61,978 nucleotides of DNA. Source: a virus. The position numbers and the translations under genes are program-made. The notes below the pieces were generated by a model, which saw only the letters and a list, made by a program, of their open reading frames with translations, ran no database searches and had not been told where the DNA came from. The stretch is taken from positions 1 through 61,978 of IMG/VR virus record IMGVR_UViG_3300033153_003306; one strand, 5' to 3'. Numbering within the stretch: the stretch's first letter is position 1; each line of letters starts with the position of its first letter. Positions 33,686 through 40,912 of this stretch are shown one piece after another.

Positions 33686-34545
33686 AATCCAATCACCTCC
33701 GTTGGAGTGTTAGTTTTAGTTTCTGTTAAGATTGGAGCTTTGGACACTCCATCTGTATGTTTAATTACCAATTCTGCTATAGTCATGGCAACATCTTCTT
33801 GATTTGCTACAAATTTAACATTATCACCAAGCATTGCTTTCCAACCATCTTGAGTTTCCTTAAAAGAACCGACTCTTGTACAAGTCATGTGCAAATGATA
33901 CACATTGTACTTTTCTTTGGCTTTTTCGAGTAGTTCGTCTGCGGTGCAATCTCCTTCTGCTTCACCCATGATGCTTACAAGAGATTCGTGTGATATGTTT
34001 TGGTGTGTGGGTTCGTCACCAATAGTAATTAGTAATCCTTTTTCGCCCCTTTTTTCCAACGCATCGTGCATTGTATGGTTTGCTGCGAAATACCAAGCTA
34101 AAAGATAACTTTCGCCATTGTTGTTCCCACCCCTACCTTCAAGGTATGTGTCTGTCAACCACTTATCAAGTAGTTCGTCATTACTTTCAAACTGCCCGAT
34201 TTGAAGCGGTGCACTGTCGTTGAAATGGTCACCTATCGCTAAGAATAGGATTTGGGGGTCTGGAACCCCCGCTTCCATAATCTTTTCCATAATCTTTGGC
34301 AGTCCTTCTTTTACCAAAAAGTGTGGAACTGTAAGCATTGAACCTGTTACATCCAAACCAAGTATAATTGGTACACTATTAGGGTGTTCTTCTGAGTCAC
34401 GAGATTCCCTTAATTGTACACCTGTTGGTATCATGGATTCACACAGCTTTCTGCTTTTAAAGATTTCTGCTTTGGATTTAGTGGCATACCCCATACTCGC
34501 TGAACGAAGTGCTCGGTCTGAAACCGAATAGCTACCGAATCCCAT
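33682..34545 (-). CDS. von Willebrand factor A-domain protein
   Basis: 287 residues. IILGLDVTGSMLTVPHFL is a vWA MIDAS start with D-x-T-x-S instead of D-x-S-x-S. RGGNNNGESYLLAWY and LLITIGDEPTH complete the metal site. The C-terminus (CTADELLEKAKEKYNVYHLH, WKAMLGDNVKFV) fits the vWA fold. It overlaps the purA-like start by 4 nt and is paired with the small helical gene upstream. G+C is visibly higher than in flanking genes, which suggests recent acquisition. vWA proteins usually work with AAA+ partners; none is adjacent. Confidence 0.75.
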   Translation of the reverse strand: MGFGSYSVSDRALRSASMGYATKSKAEIFKSRKLCESMIPTGVQLRESRDSEEHPNSVPIILGLDVTGSMLTVPHFLVKEGLPKIMEKIMEAGVPDPQILFLAIGDHFNDSAPLQIGQFESNDELLDKWLTDTYLEGRGGNNNGESYLLAWYFAANHTMHDALEKRGEKGLLITIGDEPTHQNISHESLVSIMGEAEGDCTADELLEKAKEKYNVYHLHMTCTRVGSFKETQDGWKAMLGDNVKFVANQEDVAMTIAELVIKHTDGVSKAPILTETKTNTPTEVIGL

Positions 34546-34895
34546 TACACCACCCCACCGAATAATGCTTTATATCTTTCTTGCCCTAGTTCAATCTGAA
34601 TACTAAGTAGTCTGATTTGAACGGCAATTTCGATATCTTTGTCTGCAAATTTTCTTCCATCAAAGTTCTTTGCGAGAACTAATGAAATTGCAGATTCTGG
34701 AGACATGTCGAGCATTTCTTCTCTTTCCATCTCAAGAGTTTTTCTTGTTTGAATTAGGTCTTCGACCATTCTTCTGTAAGACATTTCCGCATTATCTGTA
34801 ATTGCGGTTGCTCTTACTTGTTTGATGTCTTTAACACTCCTCTTTAGAGCTTCTTGAAAAAGACCATCTTGTTTTTTCTTGTCGTTGTCAGCCAT
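34545..34895 (-). CDS. Small helical protein paired with the vWA gene
   Basis: 116 residues, charged and helical throughout (DIKQVRATAITDNAEMSYRR, EMEREEMLDMSPESAI), with IAVQIRLLSIQIELGQERY at the end. Its stop touches the start of the vWA gene, and it shares its higher G+C. It is probably a functional partner. No homologue recognised. Confidence 0.55.
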   Translation of the reverse strand: MADNDKKKQDGLFQEALKRSVKDIKQVRATAITDNAEMSYRRMVEDLIQTRKTLEMEREEMLDMSPESAISLVLAKNFDGRKFADKDIEIAVQIRLLSIQIELGQERYKALFGGVV

Positions 34896-34915
34896 GGCTA
34901 GACTCCTTTTTTTGT

Positions 34916-36787
34916 TTAACTACTGATTAATAGTTCTAAATCTGTTTCTGTAAGTATTGGAATTTCAAGGTCGTTTGCTTTAGTCAACTTGCTACCAGCG
35001 TTGTCACCTGCTAATAAGAAATCAAGTTTACTACTTACACTACTTCTAACTTTCCCACCATTCTTTTCAATCATTTCTTTGAACTCATCTCTACTAAGAC
35101 TTAAAGTTCCTGTTATACAGAACGATTTACCTTTCAATATATCTGAATCTATTGATTTTTCTTTTAATTTAACTACTTGTGCCATTTCTTTATAGAATGA
35201 ACAGAACTCTTGTTTCTTTTGTAGTAACAATGTAGCTGTTTCGTCACCAATCCCTGATATTTTTTCAAGGTCGTGGTAATTCATAATATCACACATGTTA
35301 GGCACTGATTTATAAACATCAATTAGTTCTACTGATACTGATTTTCCAATGTTTCTTACATTAGCACCTCTTATAATCATATCTTGTGTAACATTTTTAG
35401 ATGCTTTTTTAATAGCATTTATAATTTTTTCTGCTGATGATTTTCCAAAACCATTAAGTATTTCGATATCTTCAACTTTCATAGTATATAAATCACTTGT
35501 TGTTTGAATTATATTAGCATCATATAATGATTCTATAGTAGCATCACTCACACCTTTAACATCAAGAACTTTAACCCACTTAGAAATTTTACCAACTTTC
35601 CGTGCTTTACAATCTGAATTTTCACACATTAAAAATGCACCATCTTTATGTAAAATAGACCCACACACAGGACAATTAGTAGGAGGCACATATGTCCCGT
35701 TAGGAATATATGTAGTCATGTGTGTAGGTATAATATCGCCACTTCTTGCTATACCTATAGTGGCACCAATGTTTATGTTGTGTTTTTCAATATAATCAAA
35801 ATTGTGAAATGTTACTCTTCTAATAGTTGCCTCGTTAAGTTCAATAGGGTCAACGATTCCAACAGGACACACAATACCATGACCTGAAACTTCTAATTCG
35901 ATATCTCTATTAATAGTAGAAACAATTTCGTTTGCTAATTTGTATGCAACTTTATGTTTAGGGTTCTTATCTGTCATTTCGTGATGCTCTGTATTGTTTA
36001 ATGTTATAACCAAACCATCAGAAAGATAAGGTTTTTCATCTTTTATATCTTTGTACATATCGATAAAATCTTTAATGTTAGCTTGACGTTCCAATAGACC
36101 AAATACTGGCGTTTCAAAACCTAAAGAACTAATATAATTAAATTTTTCTTGTTCGGTTTCAAAAAGATAATCACCGAGTATATCATAAGCCACAAAATGA
36201 ACATATTTTGATAAATCGAAATCTGCTTTTCTTGCAGAACTTATTAGTCCTGGAATTATATTTCTTCGGGATTTTGCTTGTTTTAAACCTCTAGCTTTTA
36301 AGGTTTCGTTCAATTTTTTAAAATTTTCTTTAGATATTACTAACTCACCTCTAACTTCTATTTCACCAATATCTAGTATTTGGTGTGGAAAATTTGCGAA
36401 TGTTAATGCTCTTGTTATATCTTGACCAAACAAACCATTACCTCTTGTTGCCCCACTTATGAAATTTTTATTATTATACTTTATGGCTGATGCACAACCA
36501 TCTAACTTGTAAGTTAGTAATGCTTGTCTATTATTTAACCATTGAATTAATTTAAGAATGTCTCTATACTTATCTAATGACATCATTGGAACTTTATGTT
36601 TAACTTTTACACCACTTTCCATACCAACAATATTAAAAACCTTACTTGTAGGATATAAATGTTTGCCCATATCTTCAAACGCATCAAATTCATCATCTGT
36701 AATTAAAGTATTACCATTATCGTATGCTTCTTTATACGTTTTATGTTGGTTTTCAAAATCTTGCATTGTTGTGGTTGTATCAGGCAT
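34916..36787 (-). CDS. ligA: NAD-dependent DNA ligase
   Basis: About 623 residues. I prefer the ATG at 36787 because GGAGAAAATA precedes it; the ATG 12 nt upstream has no ribosome site. The adenylation lysine is in LLTYKLDGCASAI (K-x-D-G), with SGATRGNG following. An OB region, a zinc finger (CPVCG and CENSDC), HhH repeats (VKGVSDATIESL, LNGFGKSSAEKI) and a C-terminal BRCT domain (ILKGKSFCITGTLSLSRDEF, GGKVRSSVSSKLDFLLAGD) are present. T4 instead uses an ATP-dependent ligase. An early promoter is directly upstream. Confidence 0.92.
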   Translation of the reverse strand: MPDTTTTMQDFENQHKTYKEAYDNGNTLITDDEFDAFEDMGKHLYPTSKVFNIVGMESGVKVKHKVPMMSLDKYRDILKLIQWLNNRQALLTYKLDGCASAIKYNNKNFISGATRGNGLFGQDITRALTFANFPHQILDIGEIEVRGELVISKENFKKLNETLKARGLKQAKSRRNIIPGLISSARKADFDLSKYVHFVAYDILGDYLFETEQEKFNYISSLGFETPVFGLLERQANIKDFIDMYKDIKDEKPYLSDGLVITLNNTEHHEMTDKNPKHKVAYKLANEIVSTINRDIELEVSGHGIVCPVGIVDPIELNEATIRRVTFHNFDYIEKHNINIGATIGIARSGDIIPTHMTTYIPNGTYVPPTNCPVCGSILHKDGAFLMCENSDCKARKVGKISKWVKVLDVKGVSDATIESLYDANIIQTTSDLYTMKVEDIEILNGFGKSSAEKIINAIKKASKNVTQDMIIRGANVRNIGKSVSVELIDVYKSVPNMCDIMNYHDLEKISGIGDETATLLLQKKQEFCSFYKEMAQVVKLKEKSIDSDILKGKSFCITGTLSLSRDEFKEMIEKNGGKVRSSVSSKLDFLLAGDNAGSKLTKANDLEIPILTETDLELLISS

Positions 36788-36816
36788 TATTTTCTCCATT
36801 AGTTTTAGTTATACAC

Positions 36817-36845
36817 AATATACGAAAATTAAATCATAATGTCAA
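36817..36845 (-). promoter_or_regulatory. Sigma-70-type early promoter
   Basis: TTGACA (36840-36845), 17 nt, TATATT (36817-36822) on the minus strand, about 30 nt before the ligase start. The downstream GTGTATAAC is shared with the promoter at 40664-40692. Confidence 0.85.
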
Positions 36846-36853
36846 GCTTTATT

Positions 36854-37117
36854 TTAATTATTTTCATCAACTATTTTTATAGCTTGTACAAAACCACTTC
36901 TATAATGATAACTTGGTTCTTCACCTGCAAAATGTCCACTATGTGCTCGACTATCATAATCTTCTAACAATTCTTTAACTTTTTCTTTTTTAAGATTCTT
37001 ATCGGCATTATACAAATAGTTATCAAGTCTGTTAAGAGCAAACCCTACCAACAGTCTATCATCTTTATCGTAAGCATACCTTAAATCTCTTCGTATTCTT
37101 TTTAAGTCTTCTAACAT
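36854..37117 (-). CDS. Small hypothetical protein
   Basis: 87 residues, helical and charged (MLEDLKRIRRDLRYAYDKDD, KVKELLEDYDSRAHSGHF), unrecognised. It ends just before the ligase promoter, and its start lies one codon after the stop of the 37-residue membrane ORF (TAA-ATG arrangement). It is the last gene of a cluster of small host-interaction-type genes. Confidence 0.5.
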   Translation of the reverse strand: MLEDLKRIRRDLRYAYDKDDRLLVGFALNRLDNYLYNADKNLKKEKVKELLEDYDSRAHSGHFAGEEPSYHYRSGFVQAIKIVDENN

Positions 37118-37231
37118 TTAACCCCCCCATATTAAATTTAATGTAAAATCTACTCCACCAAATAACAAATAAAATATAAACAAATATATTACAATATTAA
37201 AAGCTATTTCAACCTTAGTCCTTTTTTTCAT
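37118..37231 (-). CDS. 37-residue single-span membrane protein
   Basis: The ATG at 37231 has AAAGGATAAAG upstream. The product begins MKKRTKVEIAFNIVIYLFIF, is one hydrophobic helix, and ends LNLIWGG. Its start overlaps the end of the Cys-rich small gene, and its stop abuts the next ATG, so it fits the operon's spacing. Short basic-plus-TM proteins of this type are common host-takeover or lysis-control genes; no specific role can be given. Confidence 0.55.
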   Translation of the reverse strand: MKKRTKVEIAFNIVIYLFIFYLLFGGVDFTLNLIWGG

Positions 37232-37388
37232 CTTTATCCTTTAATGGTATATAATCTTGACAATCTACAATACTTAAAAATGTTTTCATGTAACAATGGC
37301 ACTTAAAGTTAGGGTCGTAATCCCAACATTTAGTATTACCACATGGTATCAATTTCTTTACCGATTTAATTCTTTCATTTTTAGTCAT
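37215..37388 (-). CDS. 57-residue Cys-rich small protein
   Basis: The ATG at 37388 follows GGCTAAA. The product starts MTKNERIKSVKKLIPCGNTK and has five cysteines (CGNTKCWDYDPNFKCHCYM, then VDCQD), which suggests metal binding, and a Lys/Asp-rich end. It overlaps the downstream membrane ORF by 17 nt. Continuous coding with good spacing supports a real gene. Unrecognised. Confidence 0.5.
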   Translation of the reverse strand: MTKNERIKSVKKLIPCGNTKCWDYDPNFKCHCYMKTFLSIVDCQDYIPLKDKDEKKD

Positions 37389-37409
37389 TTTAGCCTCTTT
37401 TTTATTTTA

Positions 37410-37610
37410 TTAGCAATCATCAACTTTGTAAGCAATATAACTACCTATAGCACCACACACACCAGCAATTATAATTATTATAGCTATGAATTTTCCCATA
37501 CAATCCAAAGAGTTAAAAGATTTTTTGTTAATATTTTTTAAAAAAATCCTATACCCTATATAACCACAATAAAACCATATAAACATAAAACCTGTAGCAT
37601 TTATTATCAT
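37410..37610 (-). CDS. Small membrane protein, two transmembrane segments
   Basis: The start at 37610 is chosen because GGAGGATTCATA precedes it; an upstream in-frame ATG lies inside that signal. 66 residues: MIINATGFMFIWFYCGYIGY, a basic loop (KNINKKSF), then KFIAIIIIIAGVCGAIGSYI and a short KVDDC end. Part of the cluster of small membrane proteins between the ligase and panD genes. Confidence 0.55.
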   Translation of the reverse strand: MIINATGFMFIWFYCGYIGYRIFLKNINKKSFNSLDCMGKFIAIIIIIAGVCGAIGSYIAYKVDDC

Positions 37611-37867
37611 TATGAATCCTCCCTTGCAATAGATATCCACTCATTAATACCCTCTACAAAGAATTCAGCCATTTCATCTTGAAATTCTGCGGCTTTATCT
37701 GTATCTATACCACCACCTTTCTTTTTGAACAAGTTTTGAATAGCCCCCCAACCTCTTACTTCTAATAATAGTTGATGACCGCCATCTTCTTGAATACCCC
37801 AAATTTGTGTACCCATATCATCATATGAAACTTCTGTTCCAATAAAATCTAACAATTTTTTATTCAT
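37610..37867 (-). CDS. Small hypothetical protein
   Basis: 85 residues, unrecognised, soluble. It contains GTEVSYDDMGTQIWGIQEDG, LLLEVRGWGAIQNLFKKK and an acidic helical end (DEMAEFFVEGINEWI). Its stop overlaps the next start by one base (TCATAATG) and its own start overlaps the upstream stop, so it is translationally coupled on both sides. Confidence 0.5.
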   Translation of the reverse strand: MNKKLLDFIGTEVSYDDMGTQIWGIQEDGGHQLLLEVRGWGAIQNLFKKKGGGIDTDKAAEFQDEMAEFFVEGINEWISIAREDS

Positions 37868-38139
37868 TATCCTACCCTCCAGTTTGGTATTAGTTTTTTA
37901 ATTAATTCTATAATATCATCAGCTTTTTCATCCCACCAATCATCGTGACATTCGCCAACTACCCCGCACCAACTAAGATAAATAAACCCGACTATCATAA
38001 CAGCAAATACTCGTGAACCAATAGCGGTTTCGTCAGAAGTAGTAAACATATAAGTTAGTGGTTCTGTAAACGATACAAACATGATAATTAGGTAAATCGT
38101 TATTATAATACTAAGAAAATATAATATAAATCCTTTCAT
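37867..38139 (-). CDS. Small membrane protein
   Basis: The start at 38139 follows GGAGGTATAGTG; an ATG 15 nt upstream would lie ahead of that signal. 90 residues with two hydrophobic spans (FILYFLSIIITIYLIIMFVS and SRVFAVMIVGFIYLSWCGVV) and a charged C-terminal end (DDWWDEKADDIIELIKKLI). No family recognised. Confidence 0.55.
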   Translation of the reverse strand: MKGFILYFLSIIITIYLIIMFVSFTEPLTYMFTTSDETAIGSRVFAVMIVGFIYLSWCGVVGECHDDWWDEKADDIIELIKKLIPNWRVG

Positions 38140-38141
38140 CA

Positions 38142-38513
38142 CTATACCTCCCACGGTCTTTTATTTCTTTTCTTATAGGTCTTATGTTTTTCATTAAATA
38201 TACTAACTAATACTTTGTGTAACATTGTAAATCTTAATACCCTACCATGACCGCTGAATTTGAATCTTGTTAGAAATGGTATTTCGGATTTTTCCACTTT
38301 TGGTAATTTACCACCAAATGTAAGTTCATCCCAACATCCATCATAAGAAATATCAAAATCATCAACATTATGTTTTAAAATCTTTAATATTTTTGTCATT
38401 TCAGAATTGCTCAGAATTTTTATATCTACAAACCACATAATCACTTCTACAATCACACCAGTCAATACACATATAATACTTATAAAAATCATAACTTCAA
38501 AAAATGCACCCAT
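38142..38513 (-). CDS. Membrane-anchored hypothetical protein
   Basis: The start at 38513 has GGAGGGAATA ahead of it. 123 residues: one N-terminal transmembrane helix (EVMIFISIICVLTGVIVEVI) and a cytosolic-looking basic domain (DISYDGCWDELTFGGKLPKV, FTMLHKVLVSIFNEKHKTYK). It directly follows panD. No function assigned. Confidence 0.55.
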   Translation of the reverse strand: MGAFFEVMIFISIICVLTGVIVEVIMWFVDIKILSNSEMTKILKILKHNVDDFDISYDGCWDELTFGGKLPKVEKSEIPFLTRFKFSGHGRVLRFTMLHKVLVSIFNEKHKTYKKRNKRPWEV

Positions 38514-38878
38514 TATTCCCTCCATAAAAATTTAAATTTCTTATTTTCATCGTCAGTTATTTTAATACCATTGACGATGTATTTTTCCCCTTCTTCTATT
38601 TGTTGATAAGATACAATTATAATCTTATCCCCAACTTCCCCCAATCTAGCCAAAGCACCGTTTAAACACACTTTGCCACTGTTTGCTTCCCCTTCTATGA
38701 TATAAGTGGTTGCTCGTTGTCCATTGTTTATATTCAACACGTCTACCTGCTCAAAAGGAAACATCCCACAAGCAACTAATAATTTTGGGTCAACAGTAAC
38801 ACTACCATCATAATTGATATTTGCTTCTGTTACCGTAGCATTGTGTATTTTAGACTTTAAAAAGTTAAAAAACTTCAT
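38513..38878 (-). CDS. panD: Aspartate 1-decarboxylase
   Basis: 121 residues (E. coli PanD 126). The self-cleavage site of the pyruvoyl enzyme is intact: NINYDGSVTVD, with Gly25-Ser26. Active-site residues line up: Lys9 region (KSKIHNATV), Arg55-x-x-Thr58-Tyr59 in GQRATTY, and Asn73 in CLNGALA followed by VGDKIIIVSY. It makes beta-alanine, the precursor of pantothenate and CoA. It is embedded among small membrane protein genes and followed upstream by a lipoprotein gene. A viral metabolic gene of this kind is unusual. Confidence 0.9.
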   Translation of the reverse strand: MKFFNFLKSKIHNATVTEANINYDGSVTVDPKLLVACGMFPFEQVDVLNINNGQRATTYIIEGEANSGKVCLNGALARLGEVGDKIIIVSYQQIEEGEKYIVNGIKITDDENKKFKFLWRE

Positions 38879-39218
38879 TTTTCTCCTCCATTTTGTAATT
38901 TTTAGGTAGCATTAATATAAAACTTCTATCCATTACCAAATCCTTATCTTTATATCGTTCTGCTACCTTGTCGGTAATATACAACTTTGGTATATTAATA
39001 TCAACAACTTCTTTCTCTATTGTTAATTTTTCGTGTTTACTTGTTATCTTTCCTGTTCTATTATCTCTAAATACACGATAATATATAATTACATCACCTT
39101 TCTTTGTGAATATTTTACCAATAGATGTGGAATAAGTTGTAGTGTAAACATTTAAATATTTCGGACTACAACTTATAAGCACAAACAATAGATATATAGA
39201 TATAAATTTATGCATCAT
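38865..39218 (-). CDS. Putative phage lipoprotein
   Basis: 117 residues. MMHKFISIYLLFVLISCSPK is a lipoprotein signal with lipobox L-I-S-C at residue 17. The mature part is basic and beta-rich (YTTTYSTSIGKIFTKKGDVI, KLYITDKVAERYKDKD). It would be anchored in a membrane of a Gram-negative host, a usual place for superinfection-exclusion proteins. The end overlaps the panD start by 14 nt. Confidence 0.65.
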   Translation of the reverse strand: MMHKFISIYLLFVLISCSPKYLNVYTTTYSTSIGKIFTKKGDVIIYYRVFRDNRTGKITSKHEKLTIEKEVVDINIPKLYITDKVAERYKDKDLVMDRSFILMLPKNYKMEEKNEVF

Positions 39219-39627
39219 CTACTTTTGTTAATTTAAGTTTCTTTCTCCACTTTTCGTAAAATTTCAAAGCTTCTTTATTAGTTTCAAATTCTTGGTGATT
39301 GTAAAGTTTATTCTCCATATACATTATAACATTTGGTTTTGTTACAGAATATATTACCTTATCGACTATTCTCTGATTAGATAGTTTAAACAAATAAGAT
39401 TTTTTAAACCATTCTACTAGTTGTTCGTCAGTTTCACACTTGAACCATTTATATCTATTACCATAGTGTGTGTATCCTTCTTCATACCAACCCAAAGGTT
39501 TAAGTTCACTACCCCACCATCTTTTTACGACAACTGGTTCATTTACCCATTTGAAATCATTTCTTTCACTAAGTCTTTCTTCTGCCATTGTAATTTTTAT
39601 AACAGCACTTTCTTTAATTGCTACCAT
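39208..39627 (-). CDS. Hypothetical protein
   Basis: The start at 39627 follows AAGAGGAGTGCATAC; a longer frame would overlap the upstream gene deeply. 139 residues, Trp/Lys-rich. RWWGSELKPLGWYEEGYTHY and FKCETDEQLVEWFKKSYLFK are prominent; the C-terminus (EFETNKEALKFYEKWRKKLK) is basic. Unrecognised. Confidence 0.5.
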   Translation of the reverse strand: MVAIKESAVIKITMAEERLSERNDFKWVNEPVVVKRWWGSELKPLGWYEEGYTHYGNRYKWFKCETDEQLVEWFKKSYLFKLSNQRIVDKVIYSVTKPNVIMYMENKLYNHQEFETNKEALKFYEKWRKKLKLTKVDDA

Positions 39628-39988
39628 GTATGCACTCCTCTTGTTTGTTATTAAAAACTGCTTGTGCTGAAAACACAAACTTATCTTGTACTGAGTAACC
39701 ATTCATAGATGGTTCTGTATATGTTACACATACATATCGTGGCTCGTAGTCTTGCGATATAACCATGTATGTGTTACTTGTAATCCCGATAATTATTTGA
39801 TTTGTACTACTGATAAAACTTATAGGTGATTTTAAAACCATTTTTTTAAGTTTTATTAAATCCCCATAGTACCCAATACTCAAACCAAGTCTATCGTATA
39901 TTTTTTCTTTTGAATGGTGTGTAAATACTAAAGAACCGCATATGTTCATCAGTTCTATTTTATTCAATTTATGAAGCTTTTTAAACAT
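39614..39988 (-). CDS. Hypothetical protein
   Basis: 124 residues. A basic helical start (MFKKLHKLNKIELMNICGSL) is followed by a beta-rich domain (IIIGITSNTYMVISQDYEPR, YVCVTYTEPS). Unrecognised. Its end overlaps the next gene's start by 14 nt. It belongs to the early operon headed by the promoter at 40664-40692. Confidence 0.45.
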   Translation of the reverse strand: MFKKLHKLNKIELMNICGSLVFTHHSKEKIYDRLGLSIGYYGDLIKLKKMVLKSPISFISSTNQIIIGITSNTYMVISQDYEPRYVCVTYTEPSMNGYSVQDKFVFSAQAVFNNKQEECIHGSN

Positions 39989-40005
39989 AATTCCTCCTTT
40001 TAAAT

Positions 40006-40188
40006 TTAAGCCTGTTCTTTTAGTTTTTGTTCTATAAGTCTCGCGTGTTCTCTATATATTGCAATTTCACGTATACTCATAGTTTTACCACTTTTAATTG
40101 TTGTTGCAATTTTAGAAATTATTCGTTCTGTAATAGTTCCATTATAAACAAATATATCCCAAGTTTTATTATCTATTCTTTTAAACAT
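40006..40188 (-). CDS. Small basic protein
   Basis: 60 residues: MFKRIDNKTWDIFVYNGTIT, then RIISKIATTIKSGKTMSIRE and a Glu/Lys helix. It may form a helix-turn-helix-like bundle but is too short to call. Its start touches the stop of the upstream gene. Unrecognised. Confidence 0.45.
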   Translation of the reverse strand: MFKRIDNKTWDIFVYNGTITERIISKIATTIKSGKTMSIREIAIYREHARLIEQKLKEQA

Positions 40189-40634
40189 TAAGCCACCTCC
40201 ACAACTACAGGTTCAGGTGCTTCTATTGGTCCACCATCATCAAAATCTAAAGCAAAATCTTCATCTTGAGCACCATCTAAACTCTTTTTATTTTTTTTGT
40301 CATAGTATGAGTTCTTCATTACAATGTAATACCAAGTAACATAAGATAGTTTAAGTGCCCAATGACTATTAGTTTTTGTATTAGAGTAATCTAATATTAC
40401 ATCTTCTTCTTTTTCTTGGACATCAATCATCTCACCATCTTTTCCAACGGTGTTGTCTGCGAGTTCCCCTCTTTCTTCAAAATATTGACGACATAGATTT
40501 AAAAGTTCATCCCAAAGTTTACGACTTTGGATTATACCTTTTCTTCTCTTTCCTTTATCAAAAATTATTCCATTGTTGCCATACGAAAAGTGTATGTTTA
40601 TATTCTCGGAATTTTGCCACCTATCTATATACAT
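40188..40634 (-). CDS. Hypothetical early protein
   Basis: 148 residues, first gene after an early promoter. The middle is basic (KGKRRKGIIQSRKLWDELL), then EEDVILDYSNTKTNSHWALK, and the end is acidic (FALDFDDGGPIEAPEPVVVE). The acidic tail and small size would suit a protein that targets a host enzyme; no homologue recognised. Confidence 0.5.
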   Translation of the reverse strand: MYIDRWQNSENINIHFSYGNNGIIFDKGKRRKGIIQSRKLWDELLNLCRQYFEERGELADNTVGKDGEMIDVQEKEEDVILDYSNTKTNSHWALKLSYVTWYYIVMKNSYYDKKNKKSLDGAQDEDFALDFDDGGPIEAPEPVVVEVA

Positions 40635-40663
40635 TTTAACCTCCTTTTGTTAAACTTATACAC

Positions 40664-40692
40664 AATATAAACAAAAAAAGAGCCAATGTCAA
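40664..40692 (-). promoter_or_regulatory. Sigma-70-type early promoter fused to a terminator
   Basis: TTGACA (40687-40692), 17 nt, TATATT (40664-40669) on the minus strand. The TTGACA lies in the loop and arm of the terminator hairpin at 40677-40699, so upstream transcripts end where the next one begins. Confidence 0.85.
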
Positions 40693-40699
40693 GCTCTTT
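40677..40699 (-). terminator. Rho-independent terminator overlapping a promoter
   Basis: Minus strand AAAGAGC-TTGACATTG-GCTCTTT followed by a T run. It ends the transcript of the 40721-40912 gene and contains the -35 box of the next promoter. Confidence 0.85.
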
Positions 40700-40720
40700 C
40701 TTTTTTATGTTTCAATATTT

Positions 40721-40912
40721 TTATTCTTCTAATAGTTTTTTAAGGTCATACAATAGCATATTATATACTGACATTCTCCCTAATTTTATACCTTCGTTTA
40801 GTACATCATCCATATCCTCATAATCTACTTCAAGTATTTTTAAGGAATCCCAACCCTTTTCTTTACAATTGGTATATTTTTCAATTATATTGTTTAGTTT
40901 TTCTTTATCCAC
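40721..40912 (-). CDS. Small hypothetical protein
   Basis: I place the start at a GTG (40912) overlapping the ribonucleotide reductase stop (TGTGGATAA), giving 63 residues: VDKEKLNNIIEKYTNCKEKG (first residue decoded as Met), then ILEVDYEDMDDVLNEGIKLG and a helical end. An earlier in-frame start would read through the reductase C-terminus. It is translationally coupled to the reductase. Unrecognised. Confidence 0.45.
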   Translation of the reverse strand: MDKEKLNNIIEKYTNCKEKGWDSLKILEVDYEDMDDVLNEGIKLGRMSVYNMLLYDLKKLLEE

